Assembly (NCBI RefSeq): GCF_000373245.1 | Contig: NZ_KB890759.1 | Location: forward strand, 66,884-130,883 | DNA: 64,000 nt | Direction: 5' to 3' | Source: Echinicola pacifica DSM 19836 | GTDB lineage: Bacteria > Bacteroidota > Bacteroidia > Cytophagales > Cyclobacteriaceae | Shown: positions 1 to 9,406 of the stretch, piece after piece | Layout of the letters: the number at the start of each line of letters is the position of its first letter | How positions within the stretch are numbered: the first letter of the stretch is position 1 | Program-made: the position numbers and the translations under genes | Notes under the pieces: model-generated | Database searches by the model: none | What the model was told of the DNA's origin: nothing | The model's input: only the letters and a program-made list of their open reading frames with translations

Positions 1-247
1 AGTAAAGATGCCTATATGTGATAAGGGAGTCTTTTTGAGTAAGGAAGCTTGGTTGTAATCTCTTTGCGGTGCAAAGAAAATTTATCCTTGACAATATTAG
101 TCAATATTCGAATGAAGAGAGAGTCCTCATCAGCTGATTTCAAGTGGGAGAATATATAGGATCTCTTGTGGTTCCTCACCACCAAGGGGAAAAAAGCAAA
201 GTCTATAACAAATAGGATTTAAATACATTTCTGAATTTAATAGAAGA
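1..247. other. Left-edge non-coding stretch
   Basis: I see no credible reading frame, RNA gene or repeat in this stretch. It lies downstream of the minus-strand uptake operon, beyond that operon's terminal hairpin, and its other flank is outside the window. Confidence 0.5.
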
Positions 248-285
248 TCAATCCCTTGACCAGGTAATTTGATCAAGGGATTGAA
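248..285 (-). terminator. Hairpin ending the SusCD operon
   Basis: The arms TCAATCCCTTGA and TCAAGGGATTGA form a near-perfect 12-bp stem around a loop of about 12 bases. It starts a few bases past the stop codon of the NHL lipoprotein gene. On the minus strand it is followed by a weak T-rich run rather than a clean U tract, so it may protect the 3' end as much as terminate transcription. Confidence 0.65.
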
Positions 286-288
286 AAA

Positions 289-1611
289 TTATTTTCTAAC
301 TATCTTTCGAATGCGCTGATTGCCCAAATCGGTAATATAAATCACACCGTCCAAAATAGCGATATCGGTGGGGCTATTGAATTGGGAAGTAATACTGATA
401 CCATCTAAGAAGCCTTTGACACTACCGCCGATGGTAAGGACCTCATCCTGACTAATCATCCTGATTTTGTGGTTTGAAAGATCAGCGATCACTATCTCTC
501 CCTCTTCCCCTACAGCTATCCCGTAAGGATTATTGAATTGGGCATCCTGAATAGAGCCATCACGTGACCCCTGGGTTCCTGCGCCGGCAAGGGTACTTAC
601 CTGGGAGGAGGAGAGGTCAATCTTACGGATAAGATGATTGAGGCGATCAGCCACTATTATATTTTCCTCCTTATCTATGGCTAAGCCAGAGGGATACCTG
701 AATTGCGACTCTGAGAGGCTGCCATTCTGATAGCCTTGCGCACCATTCCCAGAAAGGGTACTTACTGTGCCATCCACCTCAATCTTTCGAATGCTATGAT
801 TTCGATTATCTGCCACATAAAGAATCCCCTGAGAATCCACTGCAATGTCCAGGGGTTGATCAAACTGAGCGGTATTCCCAGGACCATCCTGATAGCCCGC
901 TTCCCCTGTCCCGGCGATGGTGCTGACATTCCCCTGACGGTCAATCTTACGGATGGAATGATTATCCCTATCCGCTATATATATATTTCCCTGATCATCC
1001 ACACACGATTTCCATGGAAAATTCAATAAAGCCGTGGCTATCGGTCCGTCCTTATAGCCCTTATTCCCTGATCCAAGGAGAGTTGAAACATTTCCATCAA
1101 AATCTAGCTGGCGAATAGCATTATTACTCCTATCAGTGATAATCAAATAACCATCTGGATGAATGCTTACCCCTTCGGGGCTACTGAAATACGCATTATT
1201 GCCAAGGCCGTCTTCAAAGCCAACATCACTATTGCCAGCCAGGGTGCTCACCACGAAATCCTGAGTAGCCAGTAAATAAGTGAATTCCAAATCAGCTCCT
1301 TTACTCCTATCACCATCTACTTCTACTGATACTTCCAAAATCCCTTCCCCCTCAGGCACTAATACCTGCAGTTGATTTTGTTGAGCCTCCAACACGATGG
1401 CTTGTTGCTCTCCAAAGAACACTCGATTCTCCTCCCTCGAAGAATTAAAATCTCTCCCCATGATGGTAATTACATCATTGGCGCTACCCTCGAAGGGGCT
1501 CATTGCATAGACAAAGCTTCCGGTCATGTCCACAGGGGAATTCTCCTCTTCAGAGCAGGCCAGAAATGAAAATTGGATCACTGCAATTAGTATGAACTTT
1601 AAATATCTCAT
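289..1611 (-). CDS. IPT/TIG and NHL-repeat lipoprotein
   Basis: A 440-residue exported lipoprotein. A signal peptide leads to a lipobox ending at Cys19 (FLAC), followed by acidic residues as in surface lipoproteins of this phylum. Residues about 36-112 look like an IPT/TIG immunoglobulin-like domain. From about 120 to the end there are five to six repeats of the type STLAG..G..DG....A.F..P.G...D..G.....D..N..IRKI, the hallmark of an NHL six-bladed propeller. Such propellers bind ligands or proteins, and some act as lyases. It is the last gene of the SusCD operon, 27 bases after the phosphodiester glycosidase. I infer a cell-surface glycan-binding or accessory role. No catalytic residues are recognisable. 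Confidence 0.85.
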   Translation of the reverse strand: MRYLKFILIAVIQFSFLACSEEENSPVDMTGSFVYAMSPFEGSANDVITIMGRDFNSSREENRVFFGEQQAIVLEAQQNQLQVLVPEGEGILEVSVEVDGDRSKGADLEFTYLLATQDFVVSTLAGNSDVGFEDGLGNNAYFSSPEGVSIHPDGYLIITDRSNNAIRQLDFDGNVSTLLGSGNKGYKDGPIATALLNFPWKSCVDDQGNIYIADRDNHSIRKIDRQGNVSTIAGTGEAGYQDGPGNTAQFDQPLDIAVDSQGILYVADNRNHSIRKIEVDGTVSTLSGNGAQGYQNGSLSESQFRYPSGLAIDKEENIIVADRLNHLIRKIDLSSSQVSTLAGAGTQGSRDGSIQDAQFNNPYGIAVGEEGEIVIADLSNHKIRMISQDEVLTIGGSVKGFLDGISITSQFNSPTDIAILDGVIYITDLGNQRIRKIVRK

Positions 1612-1638
1612 CTTAAATATCTTTTTATAGCAAAAAAA

Positions 1639-2562
1639 TTAATTTTCATCCACCATCACAGCCCATCCATTACCCACTGGCCTGGGGCTTCCGTCTGAGG
1701 GTCTATTGCGAATATGAAATACATCAGCAAGACTATGTTGGGTCACGAAGGTGGAGCTACCACCACCATCTAGATTGGTAGCATCCTTGACCTCCAGCGC
1801 CATAAAAAACGAGGCCATTTCTGGTAAGGTTAGGCCATTGGAATAATCAAATTGGCGACCATCAACTACCATAAAATAGACTATTTGATTATCAGTAATC
1901 CCCACCGCAGTCCTTGGATGGATATCCTCCTGATTAGAAATAGGCGCCAATGCATAATCCCTTACTAAAAGGTCTCCCGCTCCCAAACCATCGTAAATCT
2001 GATCCTTATATTCTTCTAGATCATCTGAATGAGCAATTAACAGTTTACCATTTTTATCGACACCAAAGAAGGATCTTCCCGCCAAGGGCACTTCTTTTAT
2101 GGCCTCCCCATGGAGATATACGATTCCTCTAGGTTCGCCTGTGCTCATATTAAAGAAGTCCGCATTCACTCCAGCGACCACCTTCTTTCCAGGAATTTCC
2201 AACCAGTTCATCATTTCAGGAATAGTCTGCATTCCAAAACCTGAGGAACCATATGGGGTCAAAGGATTAAGGCTTACCCCCTCTTCCTTAAGGTCCACTT
2301 TAAACAAAAACATTCTCATCGTCAGACCTTTCATAGACAGGTAATGAATATCGGTTTCCTCAACCCCCGGAGCTACCATGAAGGTGGTATCCCAAAACAC
2401 ATCATTAATCAAGTCTGTGCTGTCCATGAGTCGCTGGGTAATAGGCGACAGATCATTCTCTATAATTGTAGGTGAGGCATCTTCATTTTTGCAGCTTGCA
2501 GCAGTCAGCAATAAGGCTGATATGAAGGCAATCGTATAATAATAATTATTATATTTTTTCAT
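1639..2562 (-). CDS. Phosphodiester glycosidase (NAGPA-like) lipoprotein
   Basis: A 307-residue lipoprotein with a lipobox at Cys24 (TAASC). The body matches the NAGPA/DUF2233 family, which hydrolyses sugar-phosphodiester bonds. The human member uncovers mannose-6-phosphate by removing GlcNAc. Family signatures visible are VVAGVNADFFN near residue 130, a PRTAVG segment, VVDGRQ, and the diagnostic NLDGGGSSTF near 265. It lies 20 bases after susD and 27 before the NHL lipoprotein, so it should act on whatever SusCD imports. I infer a substrate with a sugar-1-phosphodiester linkage, such as a teichoic-acid-like or capsular polymer. The exact substrate cannot be read from the sequence. Confidence 0.85.
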   Translation of the reverse strand: MKKYNNYYYTIAFISALLLTAASCKNEDASPTIIENDLSPITQRLMDSTDLINDVFWDTTFMVAPGVEETDIHYLSMKGLTMRMFLFKVDLKEEGVSLNPLTPYGSSGFGMQTIPEMMNWLEIPGKKVVAGVNADFFNMSTGEPRGIVYLHGEAIKEVPLAGRSFFGVDKNGKLLIAHSDDLEEYKDQIYDGLGAGDLLVRDYALAPISNQEDIHPRTAVGITDNQIVYFMVVDGRQFDYSNGLTLPEMASFFMALEVKDATNLDGGGSSTFVTQHSLADVFHIRNRPSDGSPRPVGNGWAVMVDEN

Positions 2563-2582
2563 AATTTTGTTTTGACTTTGGG

Positions 2583-3881
2583 TTAATAGCCTGGGTTTTG
2601 AACCAGATTCTTATTAAGTAATAGTTCTGTTTCCGGGATAGGCATCAAGGTTTCGCGATCCTGGATACCGATTTGGTCAATGGCCTTATCAGTACGCACT
2701 AAGTCCATCCATCGAAATCCCTCTCCAAAAAGCTCTCGCCTGCGCTCTTCCAGCAGGAGATCCAGAAATTGATCTTCATTACCAGCAGAAACAGGTTCCA
2801 AGCCACGAGCGGCCCGGAGTTCGTTTAGCCTGGGAAGACCAGCTAACCCTTGACCCTCAGCACTAATCAGGTATAGTTCAGCTAATCGACTGACGTTTAA
2901 TTGATCGGTTCCTGTCTGTCCACTTGGATATTTATTGACCACATCCAGGCCCTCATAAGTATCCACAGAGATGGGACCTCGTACATCCTCAGGACTAAAC
3001 ATTTGCATTGCCCAAGGGTTGGGTTTAAATACATAAGAGCCACTTTGGGGATGTGCATAGGTATAAAAAAGAGTCGAAAGGTTAATATTGGACTCCATGG
3101 TAAGATTGACGAATGCAAATATTATTTCACTATTCCCCTCTCTTCTAAAAATCTTTTCAAAGCTGTCTAGCTGGAAATAGGGCGCTGCAATCAGCTCCTC
3201 TGCTAGAGTAGCCGCTTCCATCTTTTTACCTTGTAGCAATTTTACCCTAGCCAAAAGAGCTTTGGCGGCATCAGAAGACACACTATTAAAATCCCCTCCA
3301 AGGTCTCCGCTAAACTCTGGAGCCAGGTCTATGGCTATCTGCAGGTCTTCCTCAATGAAGGCATACACTTCTTCCACCGTATTACGCGGCATACGCTCCA
3401 GGGAATTTTCCTTCAAGATCGGAACCCCTCCAAATTTGGTTACCAGGCTAGTATAAATAAAGGCCCTAAAATAATGAGATACCCCCCTATTTTTATTCAT
3501 TTCGGAGTTATTTGGAAGTGTCAGAAGGCTGGTCAGCAAGGTATTCACCTGATACAAAGCCTCATAATACCCCTTCCACGAGCTGTTTACATAGCTGTGC
3601 TCTGGACGCATGATATTACTGATAAAGGCATTGGTTCCTCCCCCATTGGTGGAGCTGGCCGAGTTCATATCTCCTCCAAGTAGATCTGCCAAAATATAGG
3701 ATTCCCTTCCAGGGTCATTTTGTACCGATTGGTACACTCCGATAAGGAAGGACGAGGCGTCCTCCTCCGTAAGCTCAGCATCCGATGAGACTGCAGATCT
3801 AGGATAGAGGTCCAGCTGATTGCTACAAGAACTGGCGATAATAAGCGCCATAATCAGAATGATTGATATATTAAACTTCAT
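2583..3881 (-). CDS. SusD/RagB-family nutrient-binding lipoprotein
   Basis: The surface lipoprotein partner of the preceding SusC transporter. I chose the ATG at 3879-3881 rather than one 33 bases upstream, because it gives a normal signal peptide with a lipobox at Cys19 (IASSC) and avoids overlap with susC. The protein is 432 residues, rather short for the family, which is often above 500. Family features are an N-terminal helical TPR-like region with AKALLARVKLLQGK near 205 and the C-terminal block RRRELFGEGFRWMDLVR, followed by the MPIPETELLLN and QNPGY ending typical of SusD. It caps the SusC barrel and binds the substrate outside the cell. Confidence 0.95.
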   Translation of the reverse strand: MKFNISIILIMALIIASSCSNQLDLYPRSAVSSDAELTEEDASSFLIGVYQSVQNDPGRESYILADLLGGDMNSASSTNGGGTNAFISNIMRPEHSYVNSSWKGYYEALYQVNTLLTSLLTLPNNSEMNKNRGVSHYFRAFIYTSLVTKFGGVPILKENSLERMPRNTVEEVYAFIEEDLQIAIDLAPEFSGDLGGDFNSVSSDAAKALLARVKLLQGKKMEAATLAEELIAAPYFQLDSFEKIFRREGNSEIIFAFVNLTMESNINLSTLFYTYAHPQSGSYVFKPNPWAMQMFSPEDVRGPISVDTYEGLDVVNKYPSGQTGTDQLNVSRLAELYLISAEGQGLAGLPRLNELRAARGLEPVSAGNEDQFLDLLLEERRRELFGEGFRWMDLVRTDKAIDQIGIQDRETLMPIPETELLLNKNLVQNPGY

Positions 3882-3900
3882 AATTGTTTTCAGTTTAGCG

Positions 3901-6900
3901 TTAGAAGGTAGCATTCAGACCCACTCGTATGGTTCTAGGCTGTGGAAGATTCATATTATCATCCCCCATGAATCGCGCATCATAATTTTTGGAAACTTCA
4001 GGATCCACACCCGAATACTTGCTGAAGAGGTAAAGGTTTTCTCCCTGGACAAAAAATCTCAAATGGGACATCTGTAGTTTTGATAAGAAAGCCTTGGGCA
4101 AGGTATAACCTAGCGAAAGCGTCCGAAGCCTTACAAAAGAAGCATCTTCTAGGAATCTAGAGGAGTTATTGAGGTTATACCCACTTCCATGATAAGCCCT
4201 AGGCACCTCATTGCTAGTTCCGGGTCCAGTCCATCGATCCAAAGCCACCTCTTCACGGAAGCCTTGTGCACCTATTCCTAGCCGATCAGTGGTAATCCGC
4301 CAAGTGGCATAAATTTCGGAGCCCTGAGAATACGTAAGAAAAGCACTCAGATCAAAATTCTTATACTTAAAGGTATTTGACCAACCACCGTAATAATCGG
4401 GATTTGAAGTACCAATAATCTGACGATCATCTACATTGATAATACCATCATTATTTACATCCTCATAGTGAACATCACCTGCTCTGACTCCCTGGTCAAA
4501 TAGTAGCTGTGGCACCTCCTCATCAGACTGAAAGATCCCTAGCATCTTATACATATAGAAACTTCCCACTTCCTCCCCCACTTGGAGGGTCCTATTGGCC
4601 CCTATCAGTAATGGCTCGTCCCCTAATAAAGAGGTAAGTTCATTATCAATAAATGAAATATTGAAATCCGATTGCCATTCCAGTTCTCCGAACCTATGCT
4701 GATAAGCGATCATCAATTCCAATCCTCGATTTTGCATCGAGCCTATATTGCTAGTCACACTGCTGAATCCGGAAGTAGCATGAATAGGCATATTATAAAG
4801 TAGATTTTCTGTATTCTTAATAAAGTAATCAGCTGTCAGATGCAGTTTTCCCGCAAACATCCCTAAATCCACACCTATGTCAAATTGCTTTGCTGTCTCC
4901 CAGGTAAGCTCTGGATTGCCAAAGGTGGATATCGACAGACCACTATTCCCATCATAATTTGCCCCACCGCTCATCAATGCTTGGTATGCATAACTGCCAA
5001 TCCCATCCTGATTTCCTGTGGCACCATAACTTGCGCGAAACTTCAAATCCGTCCTACTCAGGCTCCAAAAAGGTTCATCGGAAATATTCCAGCCAGCGGA
5101 GATCGAAGGAAAAGACCCGTAGCGTTTTTCCGGGGAGAATTTAGACGAGCCATCCGCACGGATGGATAGTGAGAGCATATACTTATCTGCATAGCTAAGA
5201 TTTGCTCGACTATAATAAGACTCCAGGGAATTTTGACCAAAGCCTGAGGAGGCCGAAGCAATCTCACTGGCCACAGAAAGTACATCAAAGGAGGGAGAAG
5301 GGAAACCACGGCCATCTATAGAATTAACACTGGTGGTTACCTTCTGGAATGAGTGCCCGGCCAGGGCGTTGATCGTTAATTTGCCAAAAGTATGATCGAA
5401 ATACAATGTATTTTCTATCAGCCCATTAGTCATCATCCTTCGCTCATCCAATAGCCGGCCTTGCCCTGCACCATAAGGGTGCTTATCGGTATAATACAAG
5501 TAATCCTCGGTATAAATGGCATCCATTCCAAAGGTGTTTTTCAGATGAAATGAAGGGCTGAAACGAATATCTGCATGAACATTCCCCAGCATTCTATAAT
5601 TATCCAGTTTAGTATTTTGTTCATTGAGAATCTGCACATTATTATGATACAGCAATTCCTCTGTGCCTCCCACATAATACTCCCCATTAGGTTTGAATGG
5701 GCGATCAAAGGGTCGCTGCCCCATACTTCGAAGCATAATTGCAGAGCCATAATTGCCATTTGGGATTCTATTATTTCTCGAAAAACTTAAATTAGTATTA
5801 GTGCCTACCTCCAGCCAGGATGTCGCCTGATGGGTAATATTTACCTTGGTATTATACTTTTTATACTCATTGGACTCCATGACCCCTTGCTGATTAAGGT
5901 ATCCGCCAGATAGGTACAATTTGGTTTTCTTGGTTCCACTACTGAAAGACATATTGACATTGGACACCAGGGCATTGCGGGTGACTATGTCCAGCCAGTC
6001 TGTCTCTGGATATCCAGGATAGGGATTTTCCTGATAATTGACGAAGTTTCCATCGCCAGGCTGATACCCATTCTGTTCGTTATAGTTAAATCTAGCCTCA
6101 TTTAGGACCTCCAGATAAAGGTCCGAATCAGCCATTTTGAGCTTATTGACATTTGGTAAATATTGTACCCCTATATTGGATTGGATATTGAAGCTAGACT
6201 TCCCTTCCTTGCCAGATTTGGTGGTGATTATCACCACTCCATTCGTGGCACGTGATCCATAAATAGCCGCTGAGGCTGCATCCTTAAGTACTTCTATGGA
6301 CTCTATATCATTAGGGTTAAGCTCTGCCAAGGGATTCATCCCTTCGCCAAGGTCAAATAATGCAGCATTATGATTCACCAATGGAATGCCATCTACCACA
6401 TATAGTGGTTCATTTTGTCCACTTAATGATCCTATTCCTCTTATGCTTACTCGGATATCACTGCCTGGAGTACCTCCTCCCGCGCCAACATATACTCCAG
6501 CCATACGCCCCTGAATCAACTGATCCGGCCCTTGTACTTGTCTGAAATTCTCTTCAGTGGGTTTGAAGTCGGCTATAGCACTCGATACCTGCTTTCTCTC
6601 CTGCTGTCCATAGCCTATCACCACTATCTCAGAAAGTGAATTGTCACTCGGGTTGAGTATAATCACTACTTCAGACTTACTTCCTAGCGCTATTTCCTGC
6701 GAATCATATCCAATATAACTGACGACCAGCACGGCATCATCTGGGAGCATGCTAAGGGTGAATTTTCCGTCAATATCGGTAACAGTACCCTTGGACCCGC
6801 CTTTTAGCCTTACCGTGGCCCCGGGTAAGAGCTCTCCATTCTGGCTTTTTACGGTACCAGAGATCGCTATTTCTTCCCTTTCAGCGCTGGGCTTTGCCTT

Positions 6901-7251
6901 GATCACTACATACTGATCTACCAATTGATAGGTAAAAGGCTGCTGAGCAAATACCATGGGAAGGGCTTCTTCCAGACTTACTTTGCTGAGGTTTATATGG
7001 ACAGGTTTTGCCTGCCGGATCATCTCATCAGAATAAACAAAGCTAATATCCGTCTGATCCTCAATCGCTGCGAAGACCTCAGTGAGTTGTTGCCCATTGA
7101 TTTTCAAGGTGAGATCCTGGGAATGTACCTTAGCTGTCACCTGAAAGCAGAATGCCAAACTAAGTATAAGGGTCCATTTCATAACCAAAAGATAATTGGG
7201 TGGAGCAAAGGAAAGCCTCAGCCCCCCTTGTCCCAAGTAGGTAAATTTCAT
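3901..7251 (-). CDS. SusC/RagA TonB-linked outer-membrane transporter with STN domain
   Basis: An outer-membrane importer of 1116 residues. In order: signal peptide to about residue 45; an STN (secretin/TonB N-terminal) domain at about 55-115; a carboxypeptidase-D-like regulatory domain at about 128-213; a plug from about 225 with SDIRVSIRGIG, PLYVVDGIP and the family motif SIEVLKDAASAAIYGSRATNGVVIITTK; then a C-terminal beta barrel with the SusC ending LRFFVQGENLYLFSKYSG. The STN domain marks it as a signalling transporter that talks to the FecR anti-sigma factor encoded just upstream. It is followed after 19 bases by its SusD partner. Confidence 0.96.
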   Translation of the reverse strand: MKFTYLGQGGLRLSFAPPNYLLVMKWTLILSLAFCFQVTAKVHSQDLTLKINGQQLTEVFAAIEDQTDISFVYSDEMIRQAKPVHINLSKVSLEEALPMVFAQQPFTYQLVDQYVVIKAKPSAEREEIAISGTVKSQNGELLPGATVRLKGGSKGTVTDIDGKFTLSMLPDDAVLVVSYIGYDSQEIALGSKSEVVIILNPSDNSLSEIVVIGYGQQERKQVSSAIADFKPTEENFRQVQGPDQLIQGRMAGVYVGAGGGTPGSDIRVSIRGIGSLSGQNEPLYVVDGIPLVNHNAALFDLGEGMNPLAELNPNDIESIEVLKDAASAAIYGSRATNGVVIITTKSGKEGKSSFNIQSNIGVQYLPNVNKLKMADSDLYLEVLNEARFNYNEQNGYQPGDGNFVNYQENPYPGYPETDWLDIVTRNALVSNVNMSFSSGTKKTKLYLSGGYLNQQGVMESNEYKKYNTKVNITHQATSWLEVGTNTNLSFSRNNRIPNGNYGSAIMLRSMGQRPFDRPFKPNGEYYVGGTEELLYHNNVQILNEQNTKLDNYRMLGNVHADIRFSPSFHLKNTFGMDAIYTEDYLYYTDKHPYGAGQGRLLDERRMMTNGLIENTLYFDHTFGKLTINALAGHSFQKVTTSVNSIDGRGFPSPSFDVLSVASEIASASSGFGQNSLESYYSRANLSYADKYMLSLSIRADGSSKFSPEKRYGSFPSISAGWNISDEPFWSLSRTDLKFRASYGATGNQDGIGSYAYQALMSGGANYDGNSGLSISTFGNPELTWETAKQFDIGVDLGMFAGKLHLTADYFIKNTENLLYNMPIHATSGFSSVTSNIGSMQNRGLELMIAYQHRFGELEWQSDFNISFIDNELTSLLGDEPLLIGANRTLQVGEEVGSFYMYKMLGIFQSDEEVPQLLFDQGVRAGDVHYEDVNNDGIINVDDRQIIGTSNPDYYGGWSNTFKYKNFDLSAFLTYSQGSEIYATWRITTDRLGIGAQGFREEVALDRWTGPGTSNEVPRAYHGSGYNLNNSSRFLEDASFVRLRTLSLGYTLPKAFLSKLQMSHLRFFVQGENLYLFSKYSGVDPEVSKNYDARFMGDDNMNLPQPRTIRVGLNATF

Positions 7252-7317
7252 AACTTTACGTTTAGAAGTTGATCGATAATATTTGTTTTAACTAGAGTGA
7301 ATGGCATTGATCAGCCA

Positions 7318-7347
7318 AGCCAGTGGTTTTCCGAGGACCACTGGTTT
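7318..7347. other. Hairpin between fecR and susC
   Basis: Arms CCAGTGG and CCACTGG, extended by flanking A/T pairs, enclose a short loop. It lies directly after the fecR stop codon and before susC. On the plus strand it is followed by a T-rich run. On the minus strand, the coding strand here, it is not, so it is a poor terminator for fecR. It may instead separate the sigma/fecR message from that of susC by processing or attenuation. Confidence 0.5.
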
Positions 7348-7353
7348 AATTTT

Positions 7354-8544
7354 TTATTTCATTTCTGTTACATATAGCATCCCATTTTTAAATTGAAAAT
7401 CAAGTTCTCCAGAGAGTTCCAGCATCTCCAAAACCTTAGATAGTGGAGTGTCCATGCTTATCGTTCCACTAAAATGCCGCAATGGAAGCTCATTATCGTG
7501 CACCACTTTGATGGAATACCATCTTTCCAGCTGACGCAAAATTTCGTCTAACCTTGTGCTTTTAAATCTATAATACCCTTCTTTCCAGCCCATTATCTCT
7601 GAAGTAGAAACTGGGCTGATTGCTAATGCCTCATTGGAAATTGCTTGCTGACCGGGTTTAAGTACCTTATCATGAGCACCATAGCGTATTTGCACCTTCC
7701 CTTCCAATAATGTGGTTTTGGTCGCAGGTTCATTAGTATAAGCATTTACATTAAAGTGAGTGCCGAGGACCTGGATTTGAGTTCCATTGGCTTCCACTAG
7801 GAAAGGCCTTTGGGCATCCGGAGCGACTTCAAAATAAGCCTCTCCTTCCAGGTAAACCTGCCGTGAATCAACTCCGAAAGCCGATTGGAAACTTAAGGAA
7901 GAAGCACTGTTGAGCCATACTTTAGAGCCGTCTGGCAGCTCCACGGTGTACCTGCCGCCCTGTGGCACTATTATTCTATTAGTTTTCTCTGAAGCCATAG
8001 CGAACAGCCGGTCCAATTTAAAAATGACCTGATTATTGCTCTTTTCGATATGCATGCCAGGAGATATCTCCTGCCTGCCTTCTGCAATAGTTTCCAAGGG
8101 GATATTTTGGCCATCAGCAAGCACCAAAATTGCCTTGTTTGATCCCGGATCAGCATCCACAAGGGCATTTTGGCCGATAAGACCATCGCTCGACCAGGAC
8201 TCAAATGAAGCCTTATAAATGGTCCAGCCTAAAAGCATCACTGCAAATACTGCGGCTACTGAGGCGATTCTCTTCCACTGGTTAATGCTATGGCTTGGAT
8301 TTTCCCTTTTACTATTTAGCCTGGCTTCCAAGCGAGCAAACGCCTCATCGGTGTCTATTTTTTCCAGTTCACGGAGTTCCTGATTGAGGAAATCCTCTGA
8401 AATTAGCTGATCATAAAAGCTGCGATTTGAAGGATCTTCCGTCAGCCATCCCTCAAGAAGGGATTGCTCCTCCATACTGAGAGATCCCCGAATACTTTTG
8501 GAGATTAATTGAGCATAAAAATCATATGAATCCTTATTGTCCAT
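7354..8544 (-). CDS. FecR-family anti-sigma factor
   Basis: An inner-membrane anti-sigma factor of 396 residues. The N-terminal ~85 residues are cytoplasmic and should hold the partner sigma factor. A single membrane segment follows at about 88-106. The periplasmic FecR domain spans about 190-285 (RYTVELPDGSKVWLNSASSLSFQ, then EGEAYFEVAPD...PFLVE..G). The C-terminal DUF4974/STN-like domain runs from about 320 to the end. It sits between the ECF sigma gene and the STN-bearing SusC, the standard transenvelope signalling arrangement: ligand on SusC, then FecR, then sigma release. An inverted repeat lies right at its start codon. Confidence 0.95.
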   Translation of the reverse strand: MDNKDSYDFYAQLISKSIRGSLSMEEQSLLEGWLTEDPSNRSFYDQLISEDFLNQELRELEKIDTDEAFARLEARLNSKRENPSHSINQWKRIASVAAVFAVMLLGWTIYKASFESWSSDGLIGQNALVDADPGSNKAILVLADGQNIPLETIAEGRQEISPGMHIEKSNNQVIFKLDRLFAMASEKTNRIIVPQGGRYTVELPDGSKVWLNSASSLSFQSAFGVDSRQVYLEGEAYFEVAPDAQRPFLVEANGTQIQVLGTHFNVNAYTNEPATKTTLLEGKVQIRYGAHDKVLKPGQQAISNEALAISPVSTSEIMGWKEGYYRFKSTRLDEILRQLERWYSIKVVHDNELPLRHFSGTISMDTPLSKVLEMLELSGELDFQFKNGMLYVTEMK

Positions 8545-8572
8545 TCCAGTGTCTTTACTCTCTATACACTGG
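8542..8572 (-). promoter_or_regulatory. Inverted repeat at the fecR translation start
   Basis: In the minus-strand message CCAGUGU and ACACUGG can pair (7 bp) around a 13-base loop that carries a purine-rich GAGAG, ending two bases before the fecR AUG. A hairpin here would occlude the translation start or present the loop to the ribosome. The pairing is directly visible. A regulatory role is inference. Confidence 0.4.
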
Positions 8573-8645
8573 ATATAGGTTTTCGGGTGAAAGAAAAATT
8601 GGCTTTCTTAAAAAATATTAATAATTAACATTGCGTTAACCCTCC

Positions 8646-9221
8646 TTAACAATTCATTAATACGGCTATCAGGTAAAATGCATCAGGATTCAGCTTCAAT
8701 CGTAATAACTTAAGGCCTCTTTGCTTTTGGGTTTTTACCGTATTTATCGATATTCCCAACTGATCAGCAACTTCCTGATTACTTTTTCCATCCAGATAAG
8801 ACAAGGAGGCAATGGTTCGGCATCCCTCCGGCAGGCTTTCTAGTGCCTCATATAAGGTGGCCATGACCTCAGTTCTGATCATATGGTGAATAATGGACTG
8901 CTCCTCAGAGGACCTGTCGGGAAGGTGAAAGGTCTTTTCTGCATTACTGGCCAGATCCCGCATTGCATTTAAGGATTTATTCTTTACCGCCCGATATAAA
9001 TAATTTCGCATATGGTCTTCCCCTTTCTTCAAAAGTTCACTATGCTCTGCCATATGAATAAATACATCTTGCACCAAATCCTCCGCTAACTCCTGATCAC
9101 CTTGTAGTTGGACAGAAAAATAAACTAACTTTTTATGATAGGCATAAAATAATTGCTCTATTGACAGTTGGGTTTCTGAGTGAGAGTTATACCTAATAAA
9201 GCGAGATTTGCCTGTATCCAT
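8646..9221 (-). CDS. ECF RNA polymerase sigma-70 factor (SusCD-linked type)
   Basis: An extracytoplasmic-function sigma factor of 191 residues. Region 2 is at about 20-95 (LFYAYHKKLVYFSVQLQGDQELAEDLVQDVFI, given here only to locate the motif core AEDLVQDVF). Region 4 is at about 125-180 (LPEGCRTIASLSYLDGKSNQEVADQLGIS, with the helix-turn-helix and VKTQKQRGLKLL). It is the family found next to FecR and SusC genes in Bacteroidota. It is encoded 101 bases before fecR on the same strand. It should direct transcription of the downstream susCD genes once FecR releases it. Confidence 0.95.
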   Translation of the reverse strand: MDTGKSRFIRYNSHSETQLSIEQLFYAYHKKLVYFSVQLQGDQELAEDLVQDVFIHMAEHSELLKKGEDHMRNYLYRAVKNKSLNAMRDLASNAEKTFHLPDRSSEEQSIIHHMIRTEVMATLYEALESLPEGCRTIASLSYLDGKSNQEVADQLGISINTVKTQKQRGLKLLRLKLNPDAFYLIAVLMNC

Positions 9222-9406
9222 ATTCTTTTATTGACCTAGATTAATTCCTAGACAGGAGACTACCATCCTTGCGAGTCCTTCCCCATTCGGATGCCTTAAA
9301 ATTAGTCAAAGCAAGTCCCTACTAATTTGCAATTGAGGTTATCAATTTATTAAATCATCTGGAAAGTTTGTAATAGTACTGGCATTTTTAAATTTGTTTC
9401 CAACGA

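Noticed and set aside
736-1029. A plus-strand frame opposite the NHL lipoprotein
   Set aside because: A shadow of the repeat protein on the other strand. No independent features.
289-1611. Near-identical DNA repeats in the NHL gene as a possible CRISPR-like or satellite element
   Set aside because: The periodicity follows the NHL protein repeats and codons vary between units, so it is a coding repeat.
3882-3914. A longer SusD frame overlapping the end of susC
   Set aside because: The extra residues precede a perfectly good lipoprotein signal peptide; the later ATG is the likely start.
5541-5759. Reading frames within susC on both strands
   Set aside because: Overlapped by a clear 1116-residue transporter.
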